From Flavimobilis massiliensis (GTDB lineage Bacteria; Actinomycetota; Actinomycetes; Actinomycetales; Cellulomonadaceae): a stretch of DNA of 64,000 nt. Shown one piece after another: positions 32,887 through 40,360 of this stretch. Made by a program: the position numbers and the translations under genes. The notes under the pieces were generated by a model. That model saw only the letters and a list, made by a program, of their open reading frames with translations. It did not search any database and was not told the origin of the DNA. Within the stretch, counting starts at the first letter, position 1; every line of letters begins with the position of its first letter. The stretch covers positions 1,984,001 through 2,048,000 of the forward strand of contig NZ_LT964979.1 of the NCBI RefSeq assembly GCF_900240335.1, written 5' to 3'.

Positions 32887-33596
32887 GCCTCGTCCTCGAC
32901 CACATCACTCTCACCTACCCCGATGGCGCGGAGCGCGTCACGGCACTCGACGATGTCTCGCTCACGGTGCCGGACGGCACGGTTGCGGCGGTCGTCGGGC
33001 CGTCGGGCTCGGGGAAGTCGAGCATGCTCGCGGTCGCGGCGACGCTCGTGCGGCCTGATGCGGGCACGGTCCGCATCGGTGACCTCGACGTCACGGGGCT
33101 CGACGAGGCGGCACGGACCGCGGTGCGGCGCACGCACGTGGGGATCGTCTTCCAGCAGCCGAACCTTCTCGCGTCGCTCACGGCGCTCGAGCAGCTCGAG
33201 GTCATGGCGGTGCTCGACGGTCGCCGGCCGGCGTCGGTGCGGGAGCGTGCGCGCGAGCTGCTCGGCGCGGTGGGGCTCGCCGATCAGGCGGGCCGTCGGC
33301 CGCACCAGCTCTCGGGCGGTCAGCGTCAGCGGGTGAACATCGCGCGGGCTCTCATGGGGTCGCCGGACGTGCTGCTCGTCGACGAGCCGACGAGCGCGCT
33401 CGACCATGAGCGGGGTGCGGCGGTGCTGGATCTTGTCGTGCGGCTCGCGCACGAGCGCGGCGTGGCGACGGTGCTCGTCACGCACGACCATTCGCAGCTG
33501 GGTCTGGTCGACGAGATCCACGAGATGCGCGACGGCGTCCTGTCCCCGGCGGATCTCCCGGTCGCGAACCTCCCGGTCGCGGCGGCAACCGCCTGA
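32883..33596 (+). CDS. ABC exporter ATP-binding protein, MacB/LolD type
   Basis: 237 residues. Walker A GPSGSGKSS near residues 39-47, Q-loop VFQQPNLLASLTALEQ, signature LSGGQRQRVNIARAL near 139 and Walker B LLVDEPTSALD near 160. Spacing and the QQPNLL motif are typical of MacB/LolD ATPases. Partner of the permease it overlaps. The last residues (PVANLPVAAATA) contain a short repeat. The stop is followed within 11 bases by a family A repeat. Confidence 0.93.
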   Translation: MSLVLDHITLTYPDGAERVTALDDVSLTVPDGTVAAVVGPSGSGKSSMLAVAATLVRPDAGTVRIGDLDVTGLDEAARTAVRRTHVGIVFQQPNLLASLTALEQLEVMAVLDGRRPASVRERARELLGAVGLADQAGRRPHQLSGGQRQRVNIARALMGSPDVLLVDEPTSALDHERGAAVLDLVVRLAHERGVATVLVTHDHSQLGLVDEIHEMRDGVLSPADLPVANLPVAAATA

Positions 33597-33606
33597 CCTT
33601 GCATGC

Positions 33607-33650
33607 CGATAGCCGATCGGACCACCACAGGTGTCCCGATCCGCTATCGA
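33607..33650. repeat. Family A palindromic repeat, copy 5
   Basis: CGATAGCCGATCGG paired with CCGATCCGCTATCG around a variable centre ACCACCACAGGTGTC. First of three family A copies in 260 bases between the convergent ABC and amino-acid permease genes. Confidence 0.82.
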
Positions 33651-33662
33651 GCGGGCTCGATT

Positions 33663-33746
33663 CCGGGGCTCGGCCCCGGGGCCTGGTTCCGGGGCCTGGT
33701 TCCGGGGCCCGGTTCCGGGGCCCGGCTCCGGGGTCCGGTTCCGGGG
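33663..33746. repeat. 13-bp minisatellite
   Basis: Six full units and one partial unit of CCGGGGCCTGGTT or close variants (CCGGGGCCCGGTT, CCGGGGTCCGGTT), tandem, between two family A repeats. Non-coding. The units are very G+C-rich and partly self-complementary. Confidence 0.85.
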
Positions 33747-33750
33747 CGCT

Positions 33751-33793
33751 CGATAGCCGATCAGTACACATGCAGCGTCCCGATCCGCTATCG
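33751..33793. repeat. Family A palindromic repeat, copy 6
   Basis: CGATAGCCGATC paired with GATCCGCTATCG. Begins four bases after the minisatellite. Confidence 0.82.
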
Positions 33794-33822
33794 AGCGGGC
33801 CACCCGCCCAAGAGCAAAGTCC

Positions 33823-33866
33823 CGATAGCCGATCCGTGCGTGTGACGCGCACCGATCGGCTATCGA
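33823..33866. repeat. Family A palindromic repeat, copy 7
   Basis: CGATAGCCGATCCGTGCG paired with CGCACCGATCGGCTATCG. Ends one base before the stop codon of the amino-acid permease gene. Confidence 0.82.
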
Positions 33867-33867
33867 C

Positions 33868-35400
33868 CTACGAGGCCGCTTCGTCGGGGTGCCCTCCTCC
33901 GGGCGCGGCCAGCAGCGAGTGTCGCCGCGAGTAGGAGAGGTAGACGACGGCCCCGACGACGATCCACGCGAGGAACCGGAGCCACGTGAGGACCGTGAGG
34001 TTGGTCGTCAGCCAGATGCACGCGAGACCTGCTAGCACCGGGAGAACGGGCGACCACGGCACCTTGAAGCCGCGCTCGAGGTCCGGTCGCGACCGGCGGA
34101 GCAGCGGCACCCCGAAGCACACGAGGATGAACGCCGAGAGCGTCCCGATGTTGATCATCTCTTCAAGGAACCCGACGTCCGCAAGGCCGGCGATCGCCGC
34201 GACGACGACGCCCAGCCCGACCTGCAGCGCGACGGGCGTGCGGAAACGCGCGTGCGTGACGGACAGCCCGCGTGGCAGCAGCCCGTCGCGGCTCATCGCG
34301 AAGACGACGCGCGCGAGCCCGAGGAGGAGCACCATGACGACGCTCGTGAGGCCGACGAGGATGCCGAGCGAGATGACCTTCCCAGCCCACCCCGCCCCGA
34401 CGAGCACGAATGCCGTCGTGAGCGAGGGGCTCTCGGACACCGCGAGCTCTGTGTAGGGGACCATGCCGGTGACGACGACGGTGACGAGCACGTAGAGGAC
34501 GGTGACGAGCGCGAGCCCGCCGAGGACGCCGCGCGGGATCGTGCGTTGCGGATCGCGGGCTTCCTCGGCGGTCGTCGCGACGACGTCGAAGCCGATGAAC
34601 GCAAAGAAGACGAGTGCTGCACCCGAGAGGATGCCGAGCGCCCCGTACATCGACGGCTCCTGCCCCGTGAGGAACGCGACGAGCGGCTGGTGAAGCCCGG
34701 ACGCCCCGTCCTTGGACTGCGACGGCGGGACGAACGGCGTGTAGTTCTCGGCCTTGACGTAGAAGAAGCCGGCGACGATGACGAAGAGGGTGATCCCCAC
34801 CTTGAGGATCGTCAGCACGGAGTTGACGCGCGTCGAGAGCTTGGTGCCCAGGACGAGCAGAGCCGTGAAGACGGCGACGATGAGCACGGGCGCCCAGTCG
34901 AGCGTCAGGGGACCGACGTCGACGCGGGTCGGCAGTCCGATGCCGAACAGGCCGAACGCGTCCCCGAGGTAGACGCCCCAGAACTTCGCGATGACGGCGG
35001 CGGCGAGCAGCATCTCGAGGATGAGGTCCCAGCCGATGAACCAGGCGACGCCCTCACCGAACGTCGCGTACGAGAACGTGTAGGCGGAGCCCGCGATCGG
35101 CAGGGTCGAGGCGAACTCGGCGTAGCACATGATCGCGAGCCCGCACACGACGGCGGCGATGACGAACGAGACGATGACGGCGGGCCCGGCGTGGTGCGCG
35201 GCAGCGGTGGCCCCGACGGAGAAGATGCCAGCGCCGACGGCGACAGAGACACCGAGGACGGCAAGGTCCCACGCGGTGAGGTTCCGCTTGAGGGAGCGCG
35301 TCTCGTCGTGGCTCGTGGCGATCGCTTGCTCGACGCTCTTGCGCCTGCCGAGGCTGCGCAGGAACGACGGTGCTGCGGGTCGCGCGTCATGGGTGGGCAT
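33868..35400 (-). CDS. APC-superfamily amino-acid permease (YfnA/CAT-like)
   Basis: 510 residues with about twelve membrane helices. The helix 1 motif VGAGIFSVGATAAAHHAGPAV, and AGSAYTFSYATFGEGVAWFIGWDLILEM in helices 2-3, are typical of the cationic/branched amino-acid transporter group. The cytosolic N-terminus has RRKSVEQAIATSHDETRSLKRNLTAWD, a conserved lead-in in this group. The start ATG at 35400 has GGAGGAGG 4 nt upstream. Substrate not certain. Ends beside a family A repeat and is convergent with the ABC exporter. Confidence 0.92.
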   Translation of the reverse strand: MPTHDARPAAPSFLRSLGRRKSVEQAIATSHDETRSLKRNLTAWDLAVLGVSVAVGAGIFSVGATAAAHHAGPAVIVSFVIAAVVCGLAIMCYAEFASTLPIAGSAYTFSYATFGEGVAWFIGWDLILEMLLAAAVIAKFWGVYLGDAFGLFGIGLPTRVDVGPLTLDWAPVLIVAVFTALLVLGTKLSTRVNSVLTILKVGITLFVIVAGFFYVKAENYTPFVPPSQSKDGASGLHQPLVAFLTGQEPSMYGALGILSGAALVFFAFIGFDVVATTAEEARDPQRTIPRGVLGGLALVTVLYVLVTVVVTGMVPYTELAVSESPSLTTAFVLVGAGWAGKVISLGILVGLTSVVMVLLLGLARVVFAMSRDGLLPRGLSVTHARFRTPVALQVGLGVVVAAIAGLADVGFLEEMINIGTLSAFILVCFGVPLLRRSRPDLERGFKVPWSPVLPVLAGLACIWLTTNLTVLTWLRFLAWIVVGAVVYLSYSRRHSLLAAPGGGHPDEAAS

Positions 35401-35533
35401 ACGTCCTCCTCCGGGCGTGGGAACCATCTTTGCTGCCGCGTGCCCCGAGCGCGAGGGCTGCGCGCACATCCGTGGGCAACGGGACGCGGAGGGGCGCTGT
35501 GGTCAGGTGTGCACCGATGGGAGAATCAACCCC

Positions 35534-36142
35534 ATGGCCAAGCTGTACTTCCGCTACGGAGCGATGAACTCCGGCAAGTCGACGTCGCTCCTCCAGGCCG
35601 CGCACAACTACGAGGAGCGCGAGCACCGGATCCTCCTCGCGAAGCCGGGGGTCGACACGAAGGCGGGGCGTCAGATCCACTCGCGTCTCGGCGTCGTGCG
35701 TGAGGTTGACTATCTCGTGGGCGCGGACGACGACGCGTACGGGCTGTTCCAGCAGCACCGCTCGGCGGTCCAGCTCGCGAGCGGCCGCGACGTGTCCTGC
35801 CTGCTGCTCGACGAGGCGCAGTTCCTCACGACGCAGCAGGTCGACGATCTGCTGCGCATCGCGGTCCTCGATGGCATCCCGGTGATCTGCTACGGCATCC
35901 GGACGGACTTCCGCACGGAGGCGTTCCCTGGGTCGCGCCGCCTGCTCGAGATCTCGCACTCGCTCGAGGAGCTCAAGACGATCTGCCGCTGCGGCCGCAA
36001 GGCGATCTTCACGACGCGTCGGATCGACGGTCGAGCGATCTTCGACGGTGCGCAGGTCGCGATTGACGGGGGTGCGGAGGTCACGTACGAGGCCGTGTGC
36101 GCGGCGTGCTACCTCGCGGAGTCGGGTGGCCGCCTCCCCTGA
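35534..36142 (+). CDS. tdk: Thymidine kinase
   Basis: 202 residues. P-loop GAMNSGKST (residues 9-17), DEAQFLT near residue 95 (catalytic Glu), the lasso region and structural zinc cysteines CRCGRKA and CAAC. Phosphorylates thymidine to dTMP for nucleotide salvage. Stand-alone gene, divergent from the permease. The stop codon forms the loop of a hairpin that marks the 3' end, shared with the convergent acetyltransferase gene. Confidence 0.95.
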   Translation: MAKLYFRYGAMNSGKSTSLLQAAHNYEEREHRILLAKPGVDTKAGRQIHSRLGVVREVDYLVGADDDAYGLFQQHRSAVQLASGRDVSCLLLDEAQFLTTQQVDDLLRIAVLDGIPVICYGIRTDFRTEAFPGSRRLLEISHSLEELKTICRCGRKAIFTTRRIDGRAIFDGAQVAIDGGAEVTYEAVCAACYLAESGGRLP

Positions 36143-36150
36143 CGGGGAGG
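36133..36150. terminator. Hairpin at tdk stop codon
   Basis: CCTCCCC (36133-36139) and GGGGAGG (36144-36150) pair around the loop TGAC, which contains the tdk TGA. No U-tract follows on either strand. Confidence 0.5.
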
Positions 36151-36194
36151 TGGCGTCACCCATTGACGGGGAGGCGGCGTCACCCGCCGACGGG
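36141..36194. repeat. 24-bp tandem repeat at convergent tdk / AAC(3) 3' ends
   Basis: GACGGGGAGGTGGCGTCACCC is repeated 24 bases later as GACGGGGAGGCGGCGTCACCC, followed by a partial third GACGGG. The tdk stop lies in the first unit and the acetyltransferase stop in the second. Confidence 0.7.
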
Positions 36195-37007
36195 CCGGCC
36201 ACCCCGGTTCTCGACGAACCATCGTGTCGCGAACTCCACGAGGTCGCGCACGGGGACGACGACGACGTCGGCCGCCCCGATCCGACCTGCCCGCACGAGC
36301 GCTGGGTGGGTGTCGCGGAACTCCGCGCCGCACGCGGCAAAGTCCTCGTCGGCCGGGAGGACCTCGCGCCACGTCACCCAGCGCCGTTCGCCGTCGACGG
36401 TCATAGGCGCCCCCTGGTCGACCCACTCCTGGCCGGGCCACACCGTGCGGTTCTCGGCGAGGTGGAGGGCGGTGCAGCTCTCGAAGCCGACGCCGAGCAG
36501 GCACACGAGCGCGTCGAGGTCTTCGAGCGCGCGCAGGGGGGGGCGTTCGCCCGCCGAGTCGTCGAGGTCGTGGACGGCGACGACACGGCCGGCCAGAGGG
36601 CCGTGGGCGGCCACGGACCGCTGCGGGTGCCCGGAGCGGAGCACGCCCGGCCAGGTGCGGAAGAGCTCGGCGACGGCCCCCATGGTGCGGGTCGGGGTAC
36701 GGGCGGGGTCGTAGGCGGGCAGCTGTTCCCGGATGCGGGCGTAGGCCGCCGGGTCGACGGCGGGGTCGCGGAGGAACGCGGGGTCGCACAGCTGCCACGA
36801 CTGGGTCGGCATGACGACGGTGCCGGTGGGCCCGGCGGCGTCGAGGATCCCGCGGAGCAGCGCGTCCTCGCCGCCGACGACGTTCCCGACGCGTCGCATC
36901 GAGGTGTGGACCATGACGACGCGTCCGGCGATGCCGAGGTCGCGCAGCGTCCGGGTGACGTCATCCGTGGTCACGAGGTCGTGGGGCAGCCCGTCCGTCG
37001 TCGTCAT
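36180..37007 (-). CDS. Aminoglycoside 3-N-acetyltransferase family protein (AAC(3)-like)
   Basis: 275 residues from the ATG at 37007. Family landmarks are VVMVHTSMRRVGNVVGGEDALLRGILDAAGPTGTVVMPTQSW, RTMGAVAELFRTWPGVLRSGHPQRSVAAHGPLAG, and the His/Glu of LLGVGFESCTALHLAE. Uses acetyl-CoA to acetylate the 3-amino group of aminoglycosides in characterised relatives; many chromosomal actinobacterial members have no known resistance role. No integron or transposon sequence is near, so it is more likely a resident gene. No acquired-resistance conclusion should be drawn from sequence alone. Confidence 0.85.
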   Translation of the reverse strand: MTTTDGLPHDLVTTDDVTRTLRDLGIAGRVVMVHTSMRRVGNVVGGEDALLRGILDAAGPTGTVVMPTQSWQLCDPAFLRDPAVDPAAYARIREQLPAYDPARTPTRTMGAVAELFRTWPGVLRSGHPQRSVAAHGPLAGRVVAVHDLDDSAGERPPLRALEDLDALVCLLGVGFESCTALHLAENRTVWPGQEWVDQGAPMTVDGERRWVTWREVLPADEDFAACGAEFRDTHPALVRAGRIGAADVVVVPVRDLVEFATRWFVENRGGRPVGG

Positions 37008-37153
37008 CCCCAACAACTACCATTCCGACGTCCGCGTCCGCCACTGCCGTCCTGCGGCTCTGCGTCCTGCGGGCTCAAGGTTCCGCGTGGCGCAGCCGCG
37101 GAAGGGCGGCGGTCCCGGGGCGCCGCGCACGGGCTCGTCGTGCACGGAGGACG

Positions 37154-37451
37154 TCAGTCGTCCGAGAGGCGCTTCCAGGTGGCGAGCGCGGGGCCGATCA
37201 CGCTGGCACGCTGACCGAGCTCGGCGACGACGATCTCGGGGACCGTCGCGACCCTCACGGATGACGACGTGCCCGAGCTCGCCCGCCTCGACGAGGAGCG
37301 CACGGCAGGCGCGTTCGATCGCGTCGAGCGTGGCATCCCCGTCCGAGCCCGCGGTGGGCTCGTGCGACGCGGCGTGCACCGTTCCCGCGGGGTCGACAAG
37401 CTCCCCGCGGATGTTGGTGCCGCCCACGTCGAGGGCGATGACAAGGCTCAC
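37154..37451 (-). pseudogene. Decayed ROK-family sugar kinase
   Basis: Begins at GTG 37451, overlapping the nagB stop (GTGA). The first ~62 residues are an intact ROK N-terminus: SLVIALDVGGTNIRGELVDPAG (ATP phosphate-binding motif) to LLVEAGELGHVV. The frame then loses homology. In the +1 frame the sequence resumes as a ROK C-terminus (VPEIVVAELGQRASVIGPALATWKRL) ending at 37154. The central ~200 residues with the ExGH and CxCGxxGCxE zinc motifs are gone. An internal deletion with frameshift is the simplest explanation; the junction is near 37265. Confidence 0.8.
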
Positions 37452-38230
37452 AGCGCCTGCCACTCCGGCTTGGTCGCGAAGACGCAGCGGTAATGCTCGG
37501 CGTTCGCCAGGTCGGCTGCGGCGTCCTCGTCGACGAGCAGCGTGACGTGCGGGTGCATCTGGACGATCGAACCGGGGCAGCTCGTGGTGACAGGGCCCTC
37601 GGCCGCCGCAGCGACGGCGGCGGCCTTGCCGGCGCCGGTCGCGACGATGAGGAGGTGACGTGCCTCCATGACCGTCCCGAGGCCCTGCGTGAGGGCGTAT
37701 CGCGGCACGTCGTCGATCGAGTCGAAGAAGCGCGCGTTGTCGGAGCGGGTCTGCTCGGTGAGCGTGACGATCCGGGTGCGCGACGCGAGCGACGAGCCGG
37801 GCTCGTTGAACGCGAGGTGGCCGTTGGTACCGATGCCGAGGATCTGCACGTCGACGCCGCCGGCAGCCTTGATGGACTCGTCGTACGCGCGACCGGCGGC
37901 TGGAATGTCGTCGGCGGCGCCGTCGGGGCTGTGGACCGCGGTGTCGGCGATGTCGAGGTGGCTCGTGAACACGCGCCGGATGAACTGGTGGTACGACTCG
38001 GGGTGCCCGACGGGCAGGCCGATGTACTCGTCGAGGCAGAATGCCTCGGCCGCGGCGAAGGAGAGGCCTTCCTCGCGGTGGCGGCGGATGAGCTCGGTGT
38101 AGACGGGGAGCGGCGAGGATCCGGTCGCGAGGCCGAGCACAGGGTGTGCGTTCTCGCGGACGGTGCGTTCGAAGATGTCGGCCCCGACCTTCCCGACGAC
38201 GTCGGCGGACGGCAGGATCAGGATCTCCAT
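37448..38230 (-). CDS. nagB: Glucosamine-6-phosphate deaminase
   Basis: 260 residues, usual family length. Motifs GLATGSSPLPVYTELIRR, FCLDEYIGLPVGHPESYHQF (catalytic Asp), ILGIGTNGHLAFNEPGS with Asn/His/Glu, and ALTQGLGTVMEARHLL are all present. Converts glucosamine-6-phosphate to fructose-6-phosphate and ammonia in amino-sugar catabolism. Downstream it is coupled to the decayed ROK kinase, and upstream lies a NagC-type repressor, so the locus is an N-acetylglucosamine utilisation fragment. AAAGG lies ~8 nt before the ATG. nagA is not in the window. Confidence 0.95.
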   Translation of the reverse strand: MEILILPSADVVGKVGADIFERTVRENAHPVLGLATGSSPLPVYTELIRRHREEGLSFAAAEAFCLDEYIGLPVGHPESYHQFIRRVFTSHLDIADTAVHSPDGAADDIPAAGRAYDESIKAAGGVDVQILGIGTNGHLAFNEPGSSLASRTRIVTLTEQTRSDNARFFDSIDDVPRYALTQGLGTVMEARHLLIVATGAGKAAAVAAAAEGPVTTSCPGSIVQMHPHVTLLVDEDAAADLANAEHYRCVFATKPEWQAL

Positions 38231-38251
38231 GGGGGTGCCTTTCTCAGGGGT

Positions 38252-38282
38252 GGGTGCGCCCGGCGTCACGCCGGACGCACCC
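38252..38282 (-). terminator. Hairpin between repressor and nagB genes
   Basis: Arms 38252-38266 and 38268-38282 (GGGTGCGCCCGGCGT / ACGCCGGACGCACCC) pair over 15 positions with one mismatch, giving a tight CGGCGTCACGCCG tip. It follows the repressor stop by 44 bases and precedes nagB by 22, so it may end the repressor message or act as an operator-like structure for nagB. Confidence 0.6.
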
Positions 38283-38325
38283 GTGGATGCTGCTGTCAGC
38301 CCTTGGTGCAGGTACTGCTGTTCCG

Positions 38326-39483
38326 TCAGGAGAGCCCGAGCTCTCCGTCGAGGACGAGTGCGGCTGCGCCGTGGAGGACGCCGTCGCGACCCAGCGCGGA
38401 CATGCGAACGGTGACCTGCTCGTCCGCGAAGGGGCGTGTGAGGGCCAGGATCGTGGACTCGGTCGCTTGGCGGAACGGGCCGTCGATGAGCTCGGGCGGG
38501 CCGGAGAGCACGACGTCGCGGAGGCCGAGGGCCTGGACGACGGGTGCGAGGACGGTGCCGAGCTGACGCCCGGCTGAGGAGAGCTCGCTCGCGGACTGCG
38601 CCTCGGAGAGGCCTGCGACGCGTGCGCGGAGGCGTGGCGCGGCGACGAGGGACTCGAGGCAGCCGTGGCGGCCGCACGTGCAGGGGTCTCCGTCGGGGAC
38701 GACGGTGACGTGGCCGATTTCGCCTGCGGTGCCGTAGGGGCCGCGGAGGAGGTTGCCGTCGAGGAGGATGCCGGCGCCGACGCCTCGTCCGATCTCGACG
38801 AGGAGGAGGCCTGCACCACCGCCCTTGATGAAGGTGTCCTCGGCGAGGGCGGCGCTGTCGGCGTCGTTCGCGACGTGGACGGGGACGCCAAGGGCATCGC
38901 GCAGGTGCTGGCCGAGCGCGAGGCGCTCCCAGCGGAGGTTGGGGGCGTTGCGCACCTCGCCGTCGACGGTGACGATGCCGGGGGCTCCGACGCCGAGGCC
39001 GAGGACCTTGCCGGGCGCGTCGAGGAGGAGGCGGCGGGCGAACTCGACGGTGCGGTCGACGGCATCGTCGCCGCGGTCGTCGCCGAGGGTGACCTGGTGG
39101 GTGACGACGACGGTGCCCTCGAGGTCGACGACGGAGCCGCGGAGGTCGTGGTCGCCGGAGAGGTCGAGGCAGGCGATGTAGGCGCCGGTCGGGTTGATCC
39201 CGACGAGCGTCGCGGGCTTGCCCAGGTGGGTTCCGGGGCGGACTCCGAGCTCGATGACGAGATCGTCGGCGATGAGTCCTGAGACGACGTCCGAGATCGT
39301 GACGCGCGCAAGCTTCGTGAGTCGGGCGAGGTCGGCTCGCGACTGGGGGCCGTCGTCGACTAGATGCTGCAGGACGAGGGCACGGTGGTGCCGGCGGGTG
39401 TCTGAGGGCAGGATCTTTCCTGCCGGCGCAGCGACGCGCGGGGTCGCCTGCCGCGCGTCTCGTGACGATGTCGTCCTTGCCAT
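38326..39483 (-). CDS. ROK-family transcriptional repressor (NagC/Mlc/XylR type)
   Basis: 385 residues. An N-terminal winged HTH (LVLQHLVDDGPQSRADLARLTKLARVTISDVVSGLI, ~38-75) is followed by a ROK domain: LGLGVGAPGIVTVDG, ANDADSAALAED, and the zinc motif CTCGRHGCLES near residue 270. Such regulators bind GlcNAc-6-P or a related sugar phosphate and release operators of amino-sugar genes. Adjacent nagB is the obvious target. The region upstream of its start holds an unusual 34-bp palindrome. Confidence 0.9.
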   Translation of the reverse strand: MARTTSSRDARQATPRVAAPAGKILPSDTRRHHRALVLQHLVDDGPQSRADLARLTKLARVTISDVVSGLIADDLVIELGVRPGTHLGKPATLVGINPTGAYIACLDLSGDHDLRGSVVDLEGTVVVTHQVTLGDDRGDDAVDRTVEFARRLLLDAPGKVLGLGVGAPGIVTVDGEVRNAPNLRWERLALGQHLRDALGVPVHVANDADSAALAEDTFIKGGGAGLLLVEIGRGVGAGILLDGNLLRGPYGTAGEIGHVTVVPDGDPCTCGRHGCLESLVAAPRLRARVAGLSEAQSASELSSAGRQLGTVLAPVVQALGLRDVVLSGPPELIDGPFRQATESTILALTRPFADEQVTVRMSALGRDGVLHGAAALVLDGELGLS

Positions 39484-39546
39484 GAAAGTCAGTACACCTC
39501 ACCGGCGCCGAGGTCGGCTCCAGCACGGTCGACCTCACGTCCGACG

Positions 39547-39580
39547 GCTCGCGTGGGCGGCGCACGCCGCCCACGCGAGC
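39547..39580. other. 34-bp near-perfect palindrome in the divergent repressor/PH-protein region
   Basis: GCTCGCGTGGGCGGCG (39547-39562) and its exact reverse complement (39565-39580) are separated by only CA. It lies 64 bases upstream of the repressor start and 42 bases upstream of the PH-domain start, so it ends neither gene. No close second copy was seen in the window. Confidence 0.8.
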
Positions 39581-39621
39581 ACGGGGTGCCGCGCCGCCCG
39601 GCGATCTGCAAGGATCGCCCC

Positions 39622-40164
39622 ATGTCGATCGATCGCAGCCTGGGTGACGACGAGCGCGTCGTCCTGCAGACCCGTCCGCACGTCAAGATGGTCTTCGTGC
39701 CGTTCCTCGTCCTGCTGCTCGCCGCGGCGGGCGTCGTCGCGGCCCTCCTGCTGCTGCCGGACAACGACTCCAAGACGTGGCTCATGCTCGCGATCGGGGT
39801 GGTCGCGCTCGTCGTCATCGTCGTGTGGTCGCTCGTGCCCTACCTGCGGTGGCGCACGACGTCGTACACGTTCACGACGCGTCGTCTCATCACGCGCTCA
39901 GGGATCCTCACGAAGACGGGCCGCGACATCCCGCTGTTCCGCATCAACGACTTCACGTACGAGCGGGACCTGCTCGACCAGATGCTCGGCTGCGGGACGA
40001 TCGTCGTCTCGGACGCGACGGAGAAGGCGGGCGTGCTCCTCTACGACGTGCCGCGCGTCGCCGAGGTGAAGAAGCAGCTCTCCGAGCTGCTGTTCAAGGC
40101 CGACGACGGCTCGGACGACGGCGAGTTCCCGCCGACGGACCCGCGCAACGGCCGCCGCCGCTGA
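39622..40164 (+). CDS. PH (bPH2/DUF304) domain membrane protein
   Basis: 180 residues. Two hydrophobic helices near residues 24-46 and 54-74 are followed by a bacterial PH domain: SYTFTTRRLITRSGILTKTGRDIPLFRINDF, LGCGTIVVSDATEKAG and DVPRVAEVKKQLSELL. Related proteins are common in actinobacteria with no defined activity. AAGGA precedes the ATG by about 8 nt. Transcribed toward metF but separated from it by a riboswitch and its own promoter. Confidence 0.85.
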   Translation: MSIDRSLGDDERVVLQTRPHVKMVFVPFLVLLLAAAGVVAALLLLPDNDSKTWLMLAIGVVALVVIVVWSLVPYLRWRTTSYTFTTRRLITRSGILTKTGRDIPLFRINDFTYERDLLDQMLGCGTIVVSDATEKAGVLLYDVPRVAEVKKQLSELLFKADDGSDDGEFPPTDPRNGRRR

Positions 40165-40201
40165 CCGCCTGCCGGACCGCCGTCTCACGATCCGGGACGG
40201 C

Positions 40202-40231
40202 TTGGGTGGGGGTCCGGCGCACCCCTAGGCT
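40202..40231 (+). promoter_or_regulatory. Promoter of the metF-metE operon
   Basis: TTGGGT (40202-40207) and TAGGCT (40226-40231) with an 18-nt spacer. Initiation about seven bases after the -10 would begin the RNA just at the 5' side of the SAM aptamer. Confidence 0.6.
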
Positions 40232-40235
40232 CGCA

Positions 40236-40341
40236 CCACCATCCAGAGCGGCCGAGAGTCCTGGCTCGTCGACGCCGCAGCAACCCGCCCAAGAGGAAGC
40301 CTCCTGAGGGAACGGGTGCTCACGCCAGGTCCGATGGACCG
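40236..40341 (+). promoter_or_regulatory. SAM-I (S-box) riboswitch upstream of metF
   Basis: The aptamer core is recognisable: CCATCCAGAGCGGCCGAGAG, then CTGGC, then GCAGCAACC, and GGTGCTCACGCC, ending with GATGG that closes P1 with CCATC at 40239-40243. These match the S-box consensus elements (kink-turn AGAG, GCAACC joining strand, GGTGCTAA-like P3/P4 segment). Binding of S-adenosylmethionine would lower expression of metF and metE. The expression platform is short (20 nt to the metF ATG), so sequestering the GGAGG ribosome site is more likely than a terminator. Confidence 0.85.
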
Positions 40342-40360
40342 ACCCTGCGGAGGCTGACCC

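Noticed and set aside
36180..37007. Mobile antibiotic-resistance cassette
   Set aside because: No integron, IS or composition change around the AAC(3)-like gene; many actinobacteria have resident members of this family.
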